DNA of 64,000 nucleotides, taken from Bacteroidales bacterium (GTDB lineage: Bacteria > Bacteroidota > Bacteroidia > Bacteroidales > UBA932). How positions within the stretch are numbered: position 1 is the stretch's first letter; the number at the start of each line of letters is the position of its first letter. The translations under genes were made by a program, and so were the position numbers. Of this stretch, positions 38,671-52,408 are shown one piece after another. The notes below the pieces were generated by a model. The model had not been told where the DNA came from. It worked only from the letters and a program-made list of their open reading frames with translations, and searched no databases. The stretch covers positions 1 through 64,000 of the forward strand of contig SUYU01000012.1 of NCBI GenBank assembly GCA_015060245.1, written 5' to 3'.

Positions 38671-38734
38671 TCTCCTGCGAAAGTGATTGGATTATGAGCA
38701 AGAAATCAATAATTGAATAAATTTTAAAAATAAA

Positions 38735-40027
38735 ATGACTATGGAAAGTAAAAAAAGTTATGCATTGCCAATTGCAATGATGTTCGCTCTCTTTTTTATG
38801 ATTGCGTTTGTTACAGGATTGCAGAATCCTATGGGTGTCATTATCAAATCTCAGTTTGGAGCCAGCAACCTGGTTTCACAATTGGGTAACTTTGCCAATT
38901 TCATCGCTTATGCCTTCATGGGTATCCCTGCAGGTATGCTTTTGAGCAAGATCGGTTACAAAAAGACTGCGCTTGTTGCTATTACAGTTGGCTTTGCGGG
39001 TGTTGGAGTAACCTATTTGTCGGGACTGATGGGTAATTCAGGTGCCGGAAACAATGCTATCTTCTCTGTTTATCTTTTGGGAGCGCTTGTTTCAGGCTTC
39101 TCAATGTGTATGTTGAACACAGTTGTAAACCCTATGTTGAACACACTTGGCGGTGGCGGCAACAAGGGTAACCAACTTATCCAGTTGGGCGGTTCATGCA
39201 ACTCGATTGGTGCAACAATAGTTCCTGTGCTTGTAGGTTACCTTATGGGCGATGTTTCGCAGGCAACCATTTCAGATGCAGCCCCTGCAATGTGGATAGC
39301 AATGGGAATCTTTGCATTGGCATTCATTGTACTCTCATCAATGTCAATTCCAGAGCCTTATATCGAGAAAGAGCAGAAGGTTGAGAAGGGCAAATACAGC
39401 GCATGGAGTTTCCGCCACTTTGTTTTGGGTGTTGTGGCAATCTTCATTTATGTAGGTGTTGAGGTTGGTATTCCAAATATTGCCAACTTGTTTATGACCA
39501 ACGAGTTGGGTATTGCCCCTTCAGAGGCTGGTACAATTGTGGGAACATATTGGTTCCTTATGCTTATTGGCCGTTTGATTGGTGGTGCTGTTGGTGCAAA
39601 AGTTTCGAGCCGTGCAATGCTTTCAACAGTATCTGTAATTGGACTTGTATTTGTACTTATTGGAATGTTCGCACCGCTTTCAACTAAAATCATGATGCCT
39701 GTTTTCCAGAGCGACATCTCTTTCGGTATGGTTGAGGTTCCTATTTCAATCACATTCTTCATTCTTTGTGGATTGTGTACATCTGTAATGTGGGGCGGTA
39801 TCTTCAACCTTGCAGTTGAGGGTCTTGGTAAATATACAGCAGCGGCATCAGGTATCTTCATGATGATGGTTTGCGGTGGCGGTATCCTTCCTGTATTCCA
39901 GGGCTGGATTGCCGACATGACAAGTTTCATGACAAGTTATTGGGTAATCTTCGGCGGTATGCTATATTTCTTGTTCTACGCTTTGGTGGGTTCAAGAAAT
40001 GTGAACAAGGATATTCCTGTTGAGTAA
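38735..40027 (+). CDS. Sugar MFS transporter (FucP/GluP-like)
   Basis: GLQNPMGVIIKSQFGASNLVSQLGNFANFIAYAFMGIPAGMLLSKIGYKKT; 12-TM pattern. Confidence 0.88.
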   Translation: MTMESKKSYALPIAMMFALFFMIAFVTGLQNPMGVIIKSQFGASNLVSQLGNFANFIAYAFMGIPAGMLLSKIGYKKTALVAITVGFAGVGVTYLSGLMGNSGAGNNAIFSVYLLGALVSGFSMCMLNTVVNPMLNTLGGGGNKGNQLIQLGGSCNSIGATIVPVLVGYLMGDVSQATISDAAPAMWIAMGIFALAFIVLSSMSIPEPYIEKEQKVEKGKYSAWSFRHFVLGVVAIFIYVGVEVGIPNIANLFMTNELGIAPSEAGTIVGTYWFLMLIGRLIGGAVGAKVSSRAMLSTVSVIGLVFVLIGMFAPLSTKIMMPVFQSDISFGMVEVPISITFFILCGLCTSVMWGGIFNLAVEGLGKYTAAASGIFMMMVCGGGILPVFQGWIADMTSFMTSYWVIFGGMLYFLFYALVGSRNVNKDIPVE

Positions 40028-40147
40028 TCCTCAAGAATCTTTAAAGTTGATCGGCAGTTGCGCCTGGAGTGGCCTTATGGATCTTCACACAGAAACAACT
40101 GCTGATTGTTTATATTGTCAACAATAAATTTTTAAATATACATTAAT

Positions 40148-41101
40148 ATGACTAAAGAGTATGTAGTTGGTGTGGATATAGGAGGCCAGACCACAAAAAT
40201 AGGTGTTGTAGATAAAAGGGGCAACATTGTTGCGCAGACTGTAATCAACTCAAAATATGGCCGTAATGAGGAGAACATCTTCATGGACTCTGTGTGCGAA
40301 ACCATCAAGGAACTTGCTAAAGAAGTTGGTCTTGAAAACGTGAATGGTATTGGTATAGGTGCTCCTAACGGAAACTTCTATACAGGAGAGGTTGTTGATG
40401 CCGCAAACCTTGAGTGGGCAAAGGGCAAGGCAATTCCATTGGCAAAGACAGTTTCAGAAAAATTGGGAGGCATTCCGGTTACCCTTACAAATGATGCAAA
40501 TGCTGCGGCGGTAGGAGAGATGTATTATGGTGCTGCCAAAGGAATGAAAAACTTCATCATGATCACTTTGGGCACAGGTGTAGGCAGCGGAATCATCATT
40601 AATGGAGAACTTGTTTATGGCCACGACGGCTTTGCAGGAGAACTTGGCCACGTTTGCGCTGTACGCGAGAACGGACGCTCTTGCGGATGTGGCAAGAGTG
40701 GTTGTCTTGAGGCTTATACCTCTGCAATAGGTGTTGCACGTACTGCAAAGGAGAGACTTGCCAACAGTGATGAGCCAAGCCTTTTGAGAGGCAAGGAGGA
40801 TATAACTTCAAAGGATGTGTATGATGCTGCTGTTCAAGGCGATAAACTGGCTCTCGATATCTTTGACTACACCGGAAGGATGTTGGGCCGTTCATTCGCA
40901 GATTTTGTAGCGTTCAGCGCACCACAGGCAATTGTCCTTTTCGGAGGCCTTGCACGCGCCGGCGAGTTCATCTTCAAACCTATCAGAGAGGAGATGGAGG
41001 CCAACCTCATCTCAATATGGAAAGGCAAGGTAGAACTTTTGCCTTCTGCATTGAAGGAGAGCGATGCTGCAATTCTTGGCGCATCTGCCCTTGCGTGGTA
41101 G
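40148..41101 (+). CDS. ROK family kinase (glucokinase-like)
   Basis: VGVDIGGQTTKIGVVD, LGTGVGSGIIING, GELGHVCAVRENGRSCGCGKSGCLEAYTSA. Confidence 0.92.
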   Translation: MTKEYVVGVDIGGQTTKIGVVDKRGNIVAQTVINSKYGRNEENIFMDSVCETIKELAKEVGLENVNGIGIGAPNGNFYTGEVVDAANLEWAKGKAIPLAKTVSEKLGGIPVTLTNDANAAAVGEMYYGAAKGMKNFIMITLGTGVGSGIIINGELVYGHDGFAGELGHVCAVRENGRSCGCGKSGCLEAYTSAIGVARTAKERLANSDEPSLLRGKEDITSKDVYDAAVQGDKLALDIFDYTGRMLGRSFADFVAFSAPQAIVLFGGLARAGEFIFKPIREEMEANLISIWKGKVELLPSALKESDAAILGASALAW

Positions 41102-41130
41102 TGCCAGAAACATTCACTTCATAAAATATA

Positions 41131-41168
41131 AAGGGTAACCCGACAAATCTGTAGGTTGCCCTTTTTTA
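41131..41168 (+). terminator. Terminator after ROK kinase
   Basis: AAGGGTAACC…GGTTGCCCTTTTTT hairpin with T tract. Confidence 0.75.
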
Positions 41169-41250
41169 TGCACTTATACAATACTACAAACTAAAGGGTG
41201 CCCTTTGCAATATGCCGGACACCCTTATTTGGTATTCTGTCGGGAACCAA

Positions 41251-42183
41251 CTATGAGTTGTTCCTGATGTTTTCTGCGATTTTTTCTACAAGGCATGTGC
41301 GGGCCTCCTGGCTTGCCCAACCGATGTGAGGGGTGAGGATTACCTTGCTCATATCCTTGATGTTGAAGTATGGAGAATCCTTTGGTAGAGGCTCTTTTGT
41401 GAATACGTCAACTCCGGCACCTGCAATGAGATTCTCATTGAGGGCCTGTACAAGGTCAGCCTCATTGATGATTCCGCCACGGCCAAGATTAATGATGTAG
41501 GCACTCTTCTTCATCTGTTTCAAGTGCTCATATTTTATAAGGTCATTGGTGCGCTCGTTAAGTGGAGCATGGATTGAGACTATATCGCACTCCTGCATAA
41601 GTTCATCAAGTGAAACTGCCTTGAACTCATCTGAATGGGCAACGCCGCTTGTAGGGTAGTAGACAACATCCATTTCAAATGCCTGTGCAATTTTTGCCAC
41701 GCGTGAACCAATGTTGCCAAGGCCTACAACGCCATACTTTTTGCCTTTAAGTTGCCAGAAGATCTTTGATACATCTGTAAAGAGGCGTCCGTTTGAGTAT
41801 TTGCCAGATTTTACAGCATCATCAAAGTAGGCAACCTGGTTTACAAGGGCCATTACAAGTGAGAATGTAATCTGTACAACACTGTCGGTTGAGTAGCCTA
41901 TTGCATTCTTTACAATTACTCCCTTGCTGTTTGCGTAGGGAATATCTATGTTGTTTGTTCCGGTTGCGGCAACGCAAATGAGTTTGAGGTTAGGAGCAGC
42001 GTCAATCTGCTCTTTGCCCATAATCACTTTATTAACAATAAGCACGTCGCAATCCTGTATCCTTTCAAAAACCTCTTCTGGCTTTGTGTAGGGATAACTT
42101 GTATATTCACCGAGTGATGAGATTGGAGACATGTCAATGTCTGCACCAATTGTGTCTGCATCAAGAAATACTATTTTTCTCAT
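41251..42183 (-). CDS. D-2-hydroxyacid dehydrogenase
   Basis: GVVGLGNIGSRVAKIAQAF, NLGRGGIINEADLVQAL, GAGVDVFTKEPLP, LTPHIGWAS. Confidence 0.9.
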   Translation of the reverse strand: MRKIVFLDADTIGADIDMSPISSLGEYTSYPYTKPEEVFERIQDCDVLIVNKVIMGKEQIDAAPNLKLICVAATGTNNIDIPYANSKGVIVKNAIGYSTDSVVQITFSLVMALVNQVAYFDDAVKSGKYSNGRLFTDVSKIFWQLKGKKYGVVGLGNIGSRVAKIAQAFEMDVVYYPTSGVAHSDEFKAVSLDELMQECDIVSIHAPLNERTNDLIKYEHLKQMKKSAYIINLGRGGIINEADLVQALNENLIAGAGVDVFTKEPLPKDSPYFNIKDMSKVILTPHIGWASQEARTCLVEKIAENIRNNS

Positions 42184-42246
42184 AAGTCTTCTTCTTTTGA
42201 AATCTGGTTTAGTCTATTGGATTTGTCCCGATATGCAGGTTTGCTC

Positions 42247-43074
42247 CTATTTCAGTGGCGAATTGGGCTCCTTTTTCATGTAGTTGTATTCAAGCCTGTC
42301 AACAAGGCGCGGGAAGAACTTGTTGAGCCATACTGTAAGGTTGCCGATAGGGGTAAGCACAATCTGGGATTTTCTTTTGATAATGCCTTTTGCCATTCTT
42401 GCTGCAACCTCCTCTGCGCTCATCATCTTCTCCTCGTCCCTTGGAGTTTCGCCCTGCTGGCTGCCGTCGGCAGTGAGGGCCACGTTCCTGATGTTTGAGG
42501 TTGTGAATCCGGGAGCAAATACCATAACATGCAATCCGTCATGGAGATGCTCAATTCTCAATGTGTCAAGGAAGCCGTATATGGCAAATTTTGAAGATGA
42601 ATATCCTGTACGTGCAGGAAGACCTTTGAAGCCGGCAATTGATATTACACCAACAACGGAGCCTTTTGCCTCAAGCAGATATGGCAATGCATATTTGGTA
42701 CAATATACCGTTCCCCAGAAGTTTACATCCATGAGGTTTCTGATTACACTCAAGTCAAGATCCTTGAACATTGCACGCATTGAGATTCCTGCATTGTTCA
42801 CAAGAATGTCAATCCTGCCAAAATGTTCCACACTCTTTGCTACAAGGTTTTTGCAATCCTCCTCTTTGCTGACGTCTGCAGTAACGGCAATGAATCTGCT
42901 CTTGCCGTTTGCATCGTTGCCATATTGGGAGTTGAGTTCCTGAACTGTAGATTCAAGTTTTGAGGTGTTTCTGGCTGCCAGTACAACGCTCGCACCCCTC
43001 GATGCAAACTCCTTTACGGTTGCCAGGCCAATACCTGAACTGGCACCTGTAACTATTGCTACTTTTCCTTTCAT
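42247..43074 (-). CDS. SDR family oxidoreductase
   Basis: TGASSGIG, NNAGIS, YSSSKFA motifs. Confidence 0.9.
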   Translation of the reverse strand: MKGKVAIVTGASSGIGLATVKEFASRGASVVLAARNTSKLESTVQELNSQYGNDANGKSRFIAVTADVSKEEDCKNLVAKSVEHFGRIDILVNNAGISMRAMFKDLDLSVIRNLMDVNFWGTVYCTKYALPYLLEAKGSVVGVISIAGFKGLPARTGYSSSKFAIYGFLDTLRIEHLHDGLHVMVFAPGFTTSNIRNVALTADGSQQGETPRDEEKMMSAEEVAARMAKGIIKRKSQIVLTPIGNLTVWLNKFFPRLVDRLEYNYMKKEPNSPLK

Positions 43075-43112
43075 AGTTCTGTTCCTGTGTTAGAGTAACT
43101 CTAAAAGATATA

Positions 43113-43146
43113 ATAAAAAAGAGGGGAGACCTCTGCCACCCCTCTT
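43113..43146 (-). terminator. Rho-independent terminator downstream of the alpha-oxoamine synthase gene
   Basis: On - strand AAGAGGGG…CCCCTCTT followed by TTTTATTA. Confidence 0.7.
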
Positions 43147-43161
43147 CTTATATGTTGATTT

Positions 43162-44418
43162 CTAGTAAATGGCCATATCTTGAATCTCTGTAGAACCTTT
43201 GTATTCTCCAGCCTCAAGTTTTTTCTTAACAGCCTCAAACGCTTTAAGAGTATACTCCACATGCTCCATCTCGTGCATTGCAGTAGGGATAAGGCGGTAC
43301 ATGATAACGCCTTTAGGTACAACTGGGTATACTACGCAAGAGCAGAAGATGCCATAGTTCTCTCTAAGGTCAACAAGCATATTTGTAGCCTCAGGAACAT
43401 CTCCTTTCATGAATACAGGAGTGATACAAGCCTCTGCAACTCCAATATCAAAGCCTCTCTCTCTCAAACCGTCTTGTAGAGCGCGGGTAATCTTGAAGAG
43501 TTTCTCACGTTTGTCGTGACCTTTTCTGATGATGTCCAATCTCTTCAAACAGCCCTCAACGATTGGCATAGGAAGTGATTTTGCATAGATCTGTGAACGT
43601 AGGTTGTATCTCAAGTAGTTGATGATCTCTTTGTCACCTGCTACGAAACCGCCGATACAAGCCATTGATTTTGCATATGCACCAAAGTAAAGGTCTACCT
43701 GATCCATAACACCGTAGTGCTCAGAAGTACCTCTACCGTTAGGGCCCATACAGCCAAAGCCGTGAGCATCATCAATAAGTATTCTGAAGTTATATTTCTC
43801 TTTAAGTTTGCAGATAAGGTCAAGACGGCCAAGGCCTCCTGTCATTCCATAAACACCTTCTGTAATCAAAAGGATTCCACCGCCTGTCTTCTCGGTAAGT
43901 TTGGTAGCCCTTTGAAGAGCCTTCTCACATCTCTCCATATCATTGTGCGGGTAAACTATTCTCTGACCCATGTGAAGACGTACACCATCCATAATACAAG
44001 CGTGTGCCTCAGAGTCATATACAATAACGTCATGTCTTGTGACAAGAGCGTCAATTGTAGAGATCATGCCCTGGTAACCGAAGTTGAACAGGTAGGCATC
44101 CTCTTTGCACTCGAACTCTGCCAACTCTTTCTCCAACTGCTCGTGAAGAGAAGTGTGGCCACTCATCATTCTGGCACCCATAGGGTATGCAAGGCCCCAT
44201 TTTGCTGCTGCTTCAGCGTCAACTTTTCTAACCTCAGGATCGTTTGCAAGACCAAGGTAGTTGTTGAATGTCCATGCAAGGACCTTCTTGCCGTTAAAAG
44301 TCATGTAAGGGCCAATCTCTCCCTCAAGTTTAGGGAACATGAAATAGCCATGTGCCCTTTTTCTGTACTGTCCTAACGGACCGCCTTCGTCTTTTTTAAT
44401 TCTTTCAAAAATATCCAT
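43162..44418 (-). CDS. Alpha-oxoamine synthase family PLP enzyme (serine palmitoyltransferase / cysteate acyltransferase / KBL-like)
   Basis: NNYLGLANDPEVRK, DDAHGFGCMGPNGRGTSEHYG, FGAYAKSMACIGGFVAG motifs. Confidence 0.85.
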   Translation of the reverse strand: MDIFERIKKDEGGPLGQYRKRAHGYFMFPKLEGEIGPYMTFNGKKVLAWTFNNYLGLANDPEVRKVDAEAAAKWGLAYPMGARMMSGHTSLHEQLEKELAEFECKEDAYLFNFGYQGMISTIDALVTRHDVIVYDSEAHACIMDGVRLHMGQRIVYPHNDMERCEKALQRATKLTEKTGGGILLITEGVYGMTGGLGRLDLICKLKEKYNFRILIDDAHGFGCMGPNGRGTSEHYGVMDQVDLYFGAYAKSMACIGGFVAGDKEIINYLRYNLRSQIYAKSLPMPIVEGCLKRLDIIRKGHDKREKLFKITRALQDGLRERGFDIGVAEACITPVFMKGDVPEATNMLVDLRENYGIFCSCVVYPVVPKGVIMYRLIPTAMHEMEHVEYTLKAFEAVKKKLEAGEYKGSTEIQDMAIY

Positions 44419-44508
44419 GGTAATTGGTATTAGGTTATTATTATTTCAGTTAATATTCTCTTTTTTTTATCCCGACAGCAGGCTGCTGCCGCAATCATAC
44501 CTGTTCAA

Positions 44509-47467
<2,959 letters not shown>

Positions 47468-47492
47468 TTAAACGTGCGAAGATACTAAAAAA

Positions 47493-49241
47493 TCACAATT
47501 TTACCAATACCCCTGCGGTAAAACTTACCCCTTTTTCAAGATATTCCGGTATGTGCTGGATTTGGGCATTCAACAGGTTGTCTCCACGTAAAAAGAGTGA
47601 AAAATTCCTGTTGAAAAGATACCTCGCATCAATGCCAAGATTGCAGTATCCCTTGGCCTTGTAGCCCGGCATGATTGGAGTGGAAGAGTTGATATCAGCC
47701 GCAATTCCAATGAAAATTCTCTCTCTCCAGTTGTATCTTCCGTAAATGAACCAGTTGAATGGAGAGTAGCCGTAAGGTTTTGAACCGTTGGCCAATGTGC
47801 TGTTTTTTGCGTTGGAATAGGCTGAATACCTGAAACTTGTTCCGGCATCAAATGCCTTGCTTTTCCAGTTTATTGAGGCTCCGGCCGTAAACTCGGTGTG
47901 GTTGGAGTATATGGCATCTATTGTGCAAAGGCTGCTGTCGGGACCCATCAAATGGCCCATGAACTGCATCATGCCTTTATGCACTGCATATTTTACAAAA
48001 ACGTCGTAATGGAGTTTCCCGTATGCCTGCCCCTTGAATCCTCCGCGAATCAAGAAAGGAGTGGAGCCGGTCCTCAATTCAGACAGCGGCGATATCCATC
48101 TGTTCTGCTCAAGTATTTGTGAGTAACTGTTCATATGGTTGCCTCCGTCAACAGCAGCGTAGAGCCACAGGTTATTCCTTACAATGTTGAGCATGAGGTC
48201 TGCCTTTGCAAAGAGGTATGTGTGGCTGCCCTTTATGGAGTCGTTGCTCCTGTATCTTCCCGACAACTTTACTCCAGCCCTGAACGACAGCCTGCCTTTT
48301 GTCAACTCATATTGTGGAATAATTTCATATATGCCGTAATTATACTCCTTCAGCCCTGAATAGAGCACATTCTCTGAGTTCAACTCTATGGAGAACCTGT
48401 TGTATCTGCCGTTGAGAGGAGAGAGTGCTCCCGTTGCCTTTATGTAGTTTTCTGCCAGTTTGCCCCCTTCAAGCGCCATTGCGTAGGTTGCCTCTTCCGA
48501 CATCTTGTCTGAAGTATTCCTGTACTCGATGTCAAATCTGTAGTCAAGTCTTGCGCGGCTCCTTGGGCCATGGGTGGAGAATATGTTGAAGAGTAGCCCC
48601 AACTGGTCATATTTGTGTGACATGTTCTCCTGGGCGCAGCCATAGTATGTGTAGAAATTGTTGCTGTAGTGTGCCCCCAGATTGAGTTCTCCACCATTCC
48701 ATCTGTATCCGTAGCCGGCCTTGGCTCCAAATATGGAGTTTGAGGCATCCCTCTTTTCTCCGCTCACCCTTTCAATCACCCCGTTTTCGCCTTTGCAAGC
48801 AATGTTGTTGTCTCCGTAATAACCATCGTAAGATGCTTTCAATGAGAGGGAATTGCCACCTTTAAGCCTTGGTTCAAAGGCTATTGCGGCAAAAGGATTG
48901 AGCGGGAATCCCAAGCCGGCCTTTGCAAGCAGGACAGGGTACTTCTCCTGTACTGCGCTCTGTATGCGGGCAGATGGAAGTGGCGTAAATTCGTAAAGGT
49001 CCTTGTATGGCTTGTCAAAGATGGTGTAGTTGAAATCAAGGTTGAAGGATGTGAGGCTGTCGGGAATGGAACTGTTGAGGGCTCCCTTTACAATGTTGGT
49101 CATTTTTCCGTCAAACTCCTTCTCCACCTCAACTGTGGGGTCAATCTTTTGCTGGGCAAAGGAGGCCCCTGCAGTTGCCAATATTAGCACTGTTGCTGTT
49201 AAAAATCTGTGAAACAGAGCGGTGTGGTTATATCTGTTCAT
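47493..49241 (-). CDS. Outer-membrane beta-barrel protein (TonB-dependent receptor-like)
   Basis: Signal peptide; beta-barrel-like alternation; start overlaps the stop of the upstream TPR gene. Confidence 0.65.
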   Translation of the reverse strand: MNRYNHTALFHRFLTATVLILATAGASFAQQKIDPTVEVEKEFDGKMTNIVKGALNSSIPDSLTSFNLDFNYTIFDKPYKDLYEFTPLPSARIQSAVQEKYPVLLAKAGLGFPLNPFAAIAFEPRLKGGNSLSLKASYDGYYGDNNIACKGENGVIERVSGEKRDASNSIFGAKAGYGYRWNGGELNLGAHYSNNFYTYYGCAQENMSHKYDQLGLLFNIFSTHGPRSRARLDYRFDIEYRNTSDKMSEEATYAMALEGGKLAENYIKATGALSPLNGRYNRFSIELNSENVLYSGLKEYNYGIYEIIPQYELTKGRLSFRAGVKLSGRYRSNDSIKGSHTYLFAKADLMLNIVRNNLWLYAAVDGGNHMNSYSQILEQNRWISPLSELRTGSTPFLIRGGFKGQAYGKLHYDVFVKYAVHKGMMQFMGHLMGPDSSLCTIDAIYSNHTEFTAGASINWKSKAFDAGTSFRYSAYSNAKNSTLANGSKPYGYSPFNWFIYGRYNWRERIFIGIAADINSSTPIMPGYKAKGYCNLGIDARYLFNRNFSLFLRGDNLLNAQIQHIPEYLEKGVSFTAGVLVKL

Positions 49242-52200
49242 TATTGTGCATTCAATTTTGATAGTTTGTCCAATCTCGTTTTAAGAAGTCCGGCAATGTC
49301 ATCATTCACGCCTGACGGTTCATAATTCTCCTTTATGCTGTTGAATGTGGCCAATGCCTGTTCAATATTGTTCTGTTCGACGTAAGAGTCTCCAAGCACA
49401 ATAAAACTCCTTGCCAGCCAATATGATTCGCCTGATCCCGATTCGGAGAAGGCAAATGTGCGGTTTTCCACTGATGTAAAGTCTCCTGTATCGTATGCAT
49501 CTTCAATGAGCAGATAGGTTGCTTCTGCACCAATGGCATCACCCTTCTCCTTTGAGAGCGCTTCAAGCAGCGGTATTGCCTCTTCACGCTTGTCTGTGGC
49601 GAGCAAACTCTTTGCAAGATGATAGTTGCCAAGACGTTTCATACTATTGTCTGCCTTTGGATTGGCGAGCAGTTCCTTGGCCTCTATTATGGTCTGTTCA
49701 TAATTTCTGCACATGAAGTAAGACTTCATCTTGCCAACCAGAGCCTCAAGTTTGTTGTTCTCAAGTTGGGCAATTTGGCTGAGTGTCTCATATGCGTTCA
49801 CTGCCTCTTCGTACTTTTCAAGGGAGTAGCAGAGGCGGCCGTAGTTCAGGGTAGAGATTTCGGAGAAAGCCCCGTCCTGGGTCTCCATGACCTTGTAGTA
49901 ATATTGTGCGGCCTTTTCTCTTTTGCCCTCTTTGTTGTAGCACTCGGCAATATAGAAATTTGCCTGGGCAATCTTTTCGGCCTGGGGATACTTTTCAATG
50001 AATGCATTGAGGGCGGCAAGTGCCTCGGTGCAGTTTCCGCTCAAGAATATCTGCTCTGCCGAATTGAAGAGCATATTCTCCCTTTCGTCTGCACTCTTTA
50101 CCGACGAGAGTCCTATATTGTCGAGATAGGCCAGGAAGAGGTCCGGTCTGTTCTGGCTCTGGTATATGTTCTCTATGCCGGCAAGCGCACTTTGTCCCTC
50201 TTCAGTTACAGGCGCCAGTTCCACAACTCTCTTGTAGTATTCCAAAGCCTTGTTGTACTCCTTTCTGTTGGCATTTATCATGCCCATCTCGTTCAGAGCC
50301 TTGTAGTAATATGGAGTATTGCCCGGGTTCTTCAGCAATTTTTCGAGAGCCTCCTCGGCCTTTTCATCTTCAACGTTCTGTATCCTTGTCCTTGCGAGTT
50401 CGTAGAGGGCCTGGCTATATAGAGGTGAGTTCTTGTGGATTGCCTTATCGCCGGTTATCTCCTCCAGAAGGGCGCACTTCTTTGTGTAGTTCCCGACAAG
50501 ACCGTATGAGATGGCTGCCTGAAGAGGGGCATACATGTCGGCATATCCACTCCCGGCAGCGAGCCTTTCGTAGAGTTCAGCCGCCTGACTGTAGTTGCGC
50601 TCCATGAACATGCAGTCTGCAATCCTGAGGCTTGCCTCGTATTCATACTCCCTATCTTGTGACTCTGAAGCGAGGTATCTGTTGAAAATTTCAAGAGCCT
50701 GCGCAAATTCTCCCTTTTTGAAGAGGTTGTAGCCCATGTTGTATATTGACGTCGGGAACTCGTTGCTCTCCCTGAAGCGGCTGCTCTTCTGGAGTTGGTC
50801 AAGAATCTCCATGGATTTGTCAAAATTATCCCTTCTGTAGTGGCACTCTGCAAGCCAGTACTGGCAGAGGTTCTTGAGATCATGGTTGCCTGTGGGGATC
50901 ACAGTTGCCTGCTCCAGATATGGGATTGCGTTGCCGAATGAGCCGCTTCTTACAAGTTGCATTGCGCGCAAAAAAGAGGCCTTCTGAAGAATCTGTCGGG
51001 AAGCGGATGTGTGGTTCCTCATATTCTTGAGGGCGGTTATGGCATCGGCATAATTGCCGTTCATTATGAATTCTGTTGCAATGTAACTGTGTATTTCATC
51101 CCATTTGGCATCTGTGTGCGGATAGAGCCTCAAGTATTGGCCTATCGGCCCCATGTTTCTGTTGAGGTCAAAAGAGAGTTTGGCATAGTTGAAAAGGGCA
51201 TCCTCCTTGATCGTAGGGTCAAAATTGCTTTCAGAGGCAAGTTTGAAAGCCTTTTGTGCCGCCACTTTGTTTTTTAACTGTATATAACTCTGCCCCAGAT
51301 GATAAGCGGCATTCTGGCCAATTGAGTCCTTTGTGCCTGCAACCTTTGAAAAGGCGTCTGTTGCCGCAAGATGATTGTTGAGGGTGTAGGCAATCATGCC
51401 TGCATAAAAGTTGTCACTTCTGCTCAGGTTTGTTCCCGACAGAGTGTAGAGTTCAAAATAGTACCTTGCCTTTTCTGTCTGGTCAAGCGCATAGTAGGCT
51501 TCTGATATGATTCTTGCAATCCTTGGCCTTGAAGTCTGGTCTGTCTCCTGATACAGGGCGGGGCCCTGCGATACAACATAGTCATAATCCTTCAGCATGA
51601 ACCTGCATTCAAGCAGATGTGACTTGCAAAGGAGATTGAACCTTGTGTCGTTCATTGCCTTCTCAAAATGGGGAATGGCCTTGCCGAACTCCTCTACAGC
51701 ATAAAGAAGATAGCCGCAGTAGTAGTGTGAAGGAATGAGGTATGGAGTATTACCTTCTGATATTACCCCGTTGAAGATATTTATTGCTGAGGCTGTATTG
51801 CCGCTCCTCATCTTGCAGTAGGCTCTTCTGAAGTTGTATCCCGAACGCTCTTCCTTTGCAAGTGACCTTTTGTCAACGGCGTCAAAGAGCCTGCCTGCCT
51901 GAACATACTCCCCGTTGTCAAAATGGGAGAGGGCCCTGCTGTATCTTATGCTGTTGCACAAATGGGAGTGGGGGAATCTCTTCTCGTACTCCTGTGCCGC
52001 ATTATGGGCATTCGGACTCTTTACCATTATAAGGCATAGTGTGCGGTATCCCTCCATCTCCGCAACAACTCTGTGGGAGGCATCGTCATCTGTATCAAGC
52101 AATCTGACAATGTCGTCAAACTCATTGAGTGCGCTGTTGTAAAGTTTGTTGTTGTAGAGTTCCTTTGCCGCTGCAATCCTCTGGTGAATACCTCTGGCAG

Positions 52201-52357
52201 ATTTTTCTGCCAATGTGTTATTTTGTTGTGCTGTAGCGTATTGGTGTGATGAGAATATAACAAGGGCAATGATTGATACTGCCGTTTTTACCCTTCTCCC
52301 CAAGTATTTTGCCAAATCCATTCCTGCTGCTGTTAATGTGAGTTGTATAGTTTGCAA
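49241..52357 (-). CDS. Tetratricopeptide repeat protein
   Basis: 1038 aa with many TPR-like helical pairs. Confidence 0.82.
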   Translation of the reverse strand: MQTIQLTLTAAGMDLAKYLGRRVKTAVSIIALVIFSSHQYATAQQNNTLAEKSARGIHQRIAAAKELYNNKLYNSALNEFDDIVRLLDTDDDASHRVVAEMEGYRTLCLIMVKSPNAHNAAQEYEKRFPHSHLCNSIRYSRALSHFDNGEYVQAGRLFDAVDKRSLAKEERSGYNFRRAYCKMRSGNTASAINIFNGVISEGNTPYLIPSHYYCGYLLYAVEEFGKAIPHFEKAMNDTRFNLLCKSHLLECRFMLKDYDYVVSQGPALYQETDQTSRPRIARIISEAYYALDQTEKARYYFELYTLSGTNLSRSDNFYAGMIAYTLNNHLAATDAFSKVAGTKDSIGQNAAYHLGQSYIQLKNKVAAQKAFKLASESNFDPTIKEDALFNYAKLSFDLNRNMGPIGQYLRLYPHTDAKWDEIHSYIATEFIMNGNYADAITALKNMRNHTSASRQILQKASFLRAMQLVRSGSFGNAIPYLEQATVIPTGNHDLKNLCQYWLAECHYRRDNFDKSMEILDQLQKSSRFRESNEFPTSIYNMGYNLFKKGEFAQALEIFNRYLASESQDREYEYEASLRIADCMFMERNYSQAAELYERLAAGSGYADMYAPLQAAISYGLVGNYTKKCALLEEITGDKAIHKNSPLYSQALYELARTRIQNVEDEKAEEALEKLLKNPGNTPYYYKALNEMGMINANRKEYNKALEYYKRVVELAPVTEEGQSALAGIENIYQSQNRPDLFLAYLDNIGLSSVKSADERENMLFNSAEQIFLSGNCTEALAALNAFIEKYPQAEKIAQANFYIAECYNKEGKREKAAQYYYKVMETQDGAFSEISTLNYGRLCYSLEKYEEAVNAYETLSQIAQLENNKLEALVGKMKSYFMCRNYEQTIIEAKELLANPKADNSMKRLGNYHLAKSLLATDKREEAIPLLEALSKEKGDAIGAEATYLLIEDAYDTGDFTSVENRTFAFSESGSGESYWLARSFIVLGDSYVEQNNIEQALATFNSIKENYEPSGVNDDIAGLLKTRLDKLSKLNAQ

Positions 52358-52408
52358 ATGTATAAATTAATAACCAAATTTGTATGTTTAATTTCAATTG
52401 CAAAAATT

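Noticed and set aside
42284-42943. 219-aa + strand ORF opposite the SDR gene
   Set aside because: Antisense to a well-supported SDR frame.
49619-50422. 267-aa + strand ORF opposite the TPR gene
   Set aside because: Antisense shadow ORF; TPR frame is clearly the coding one.
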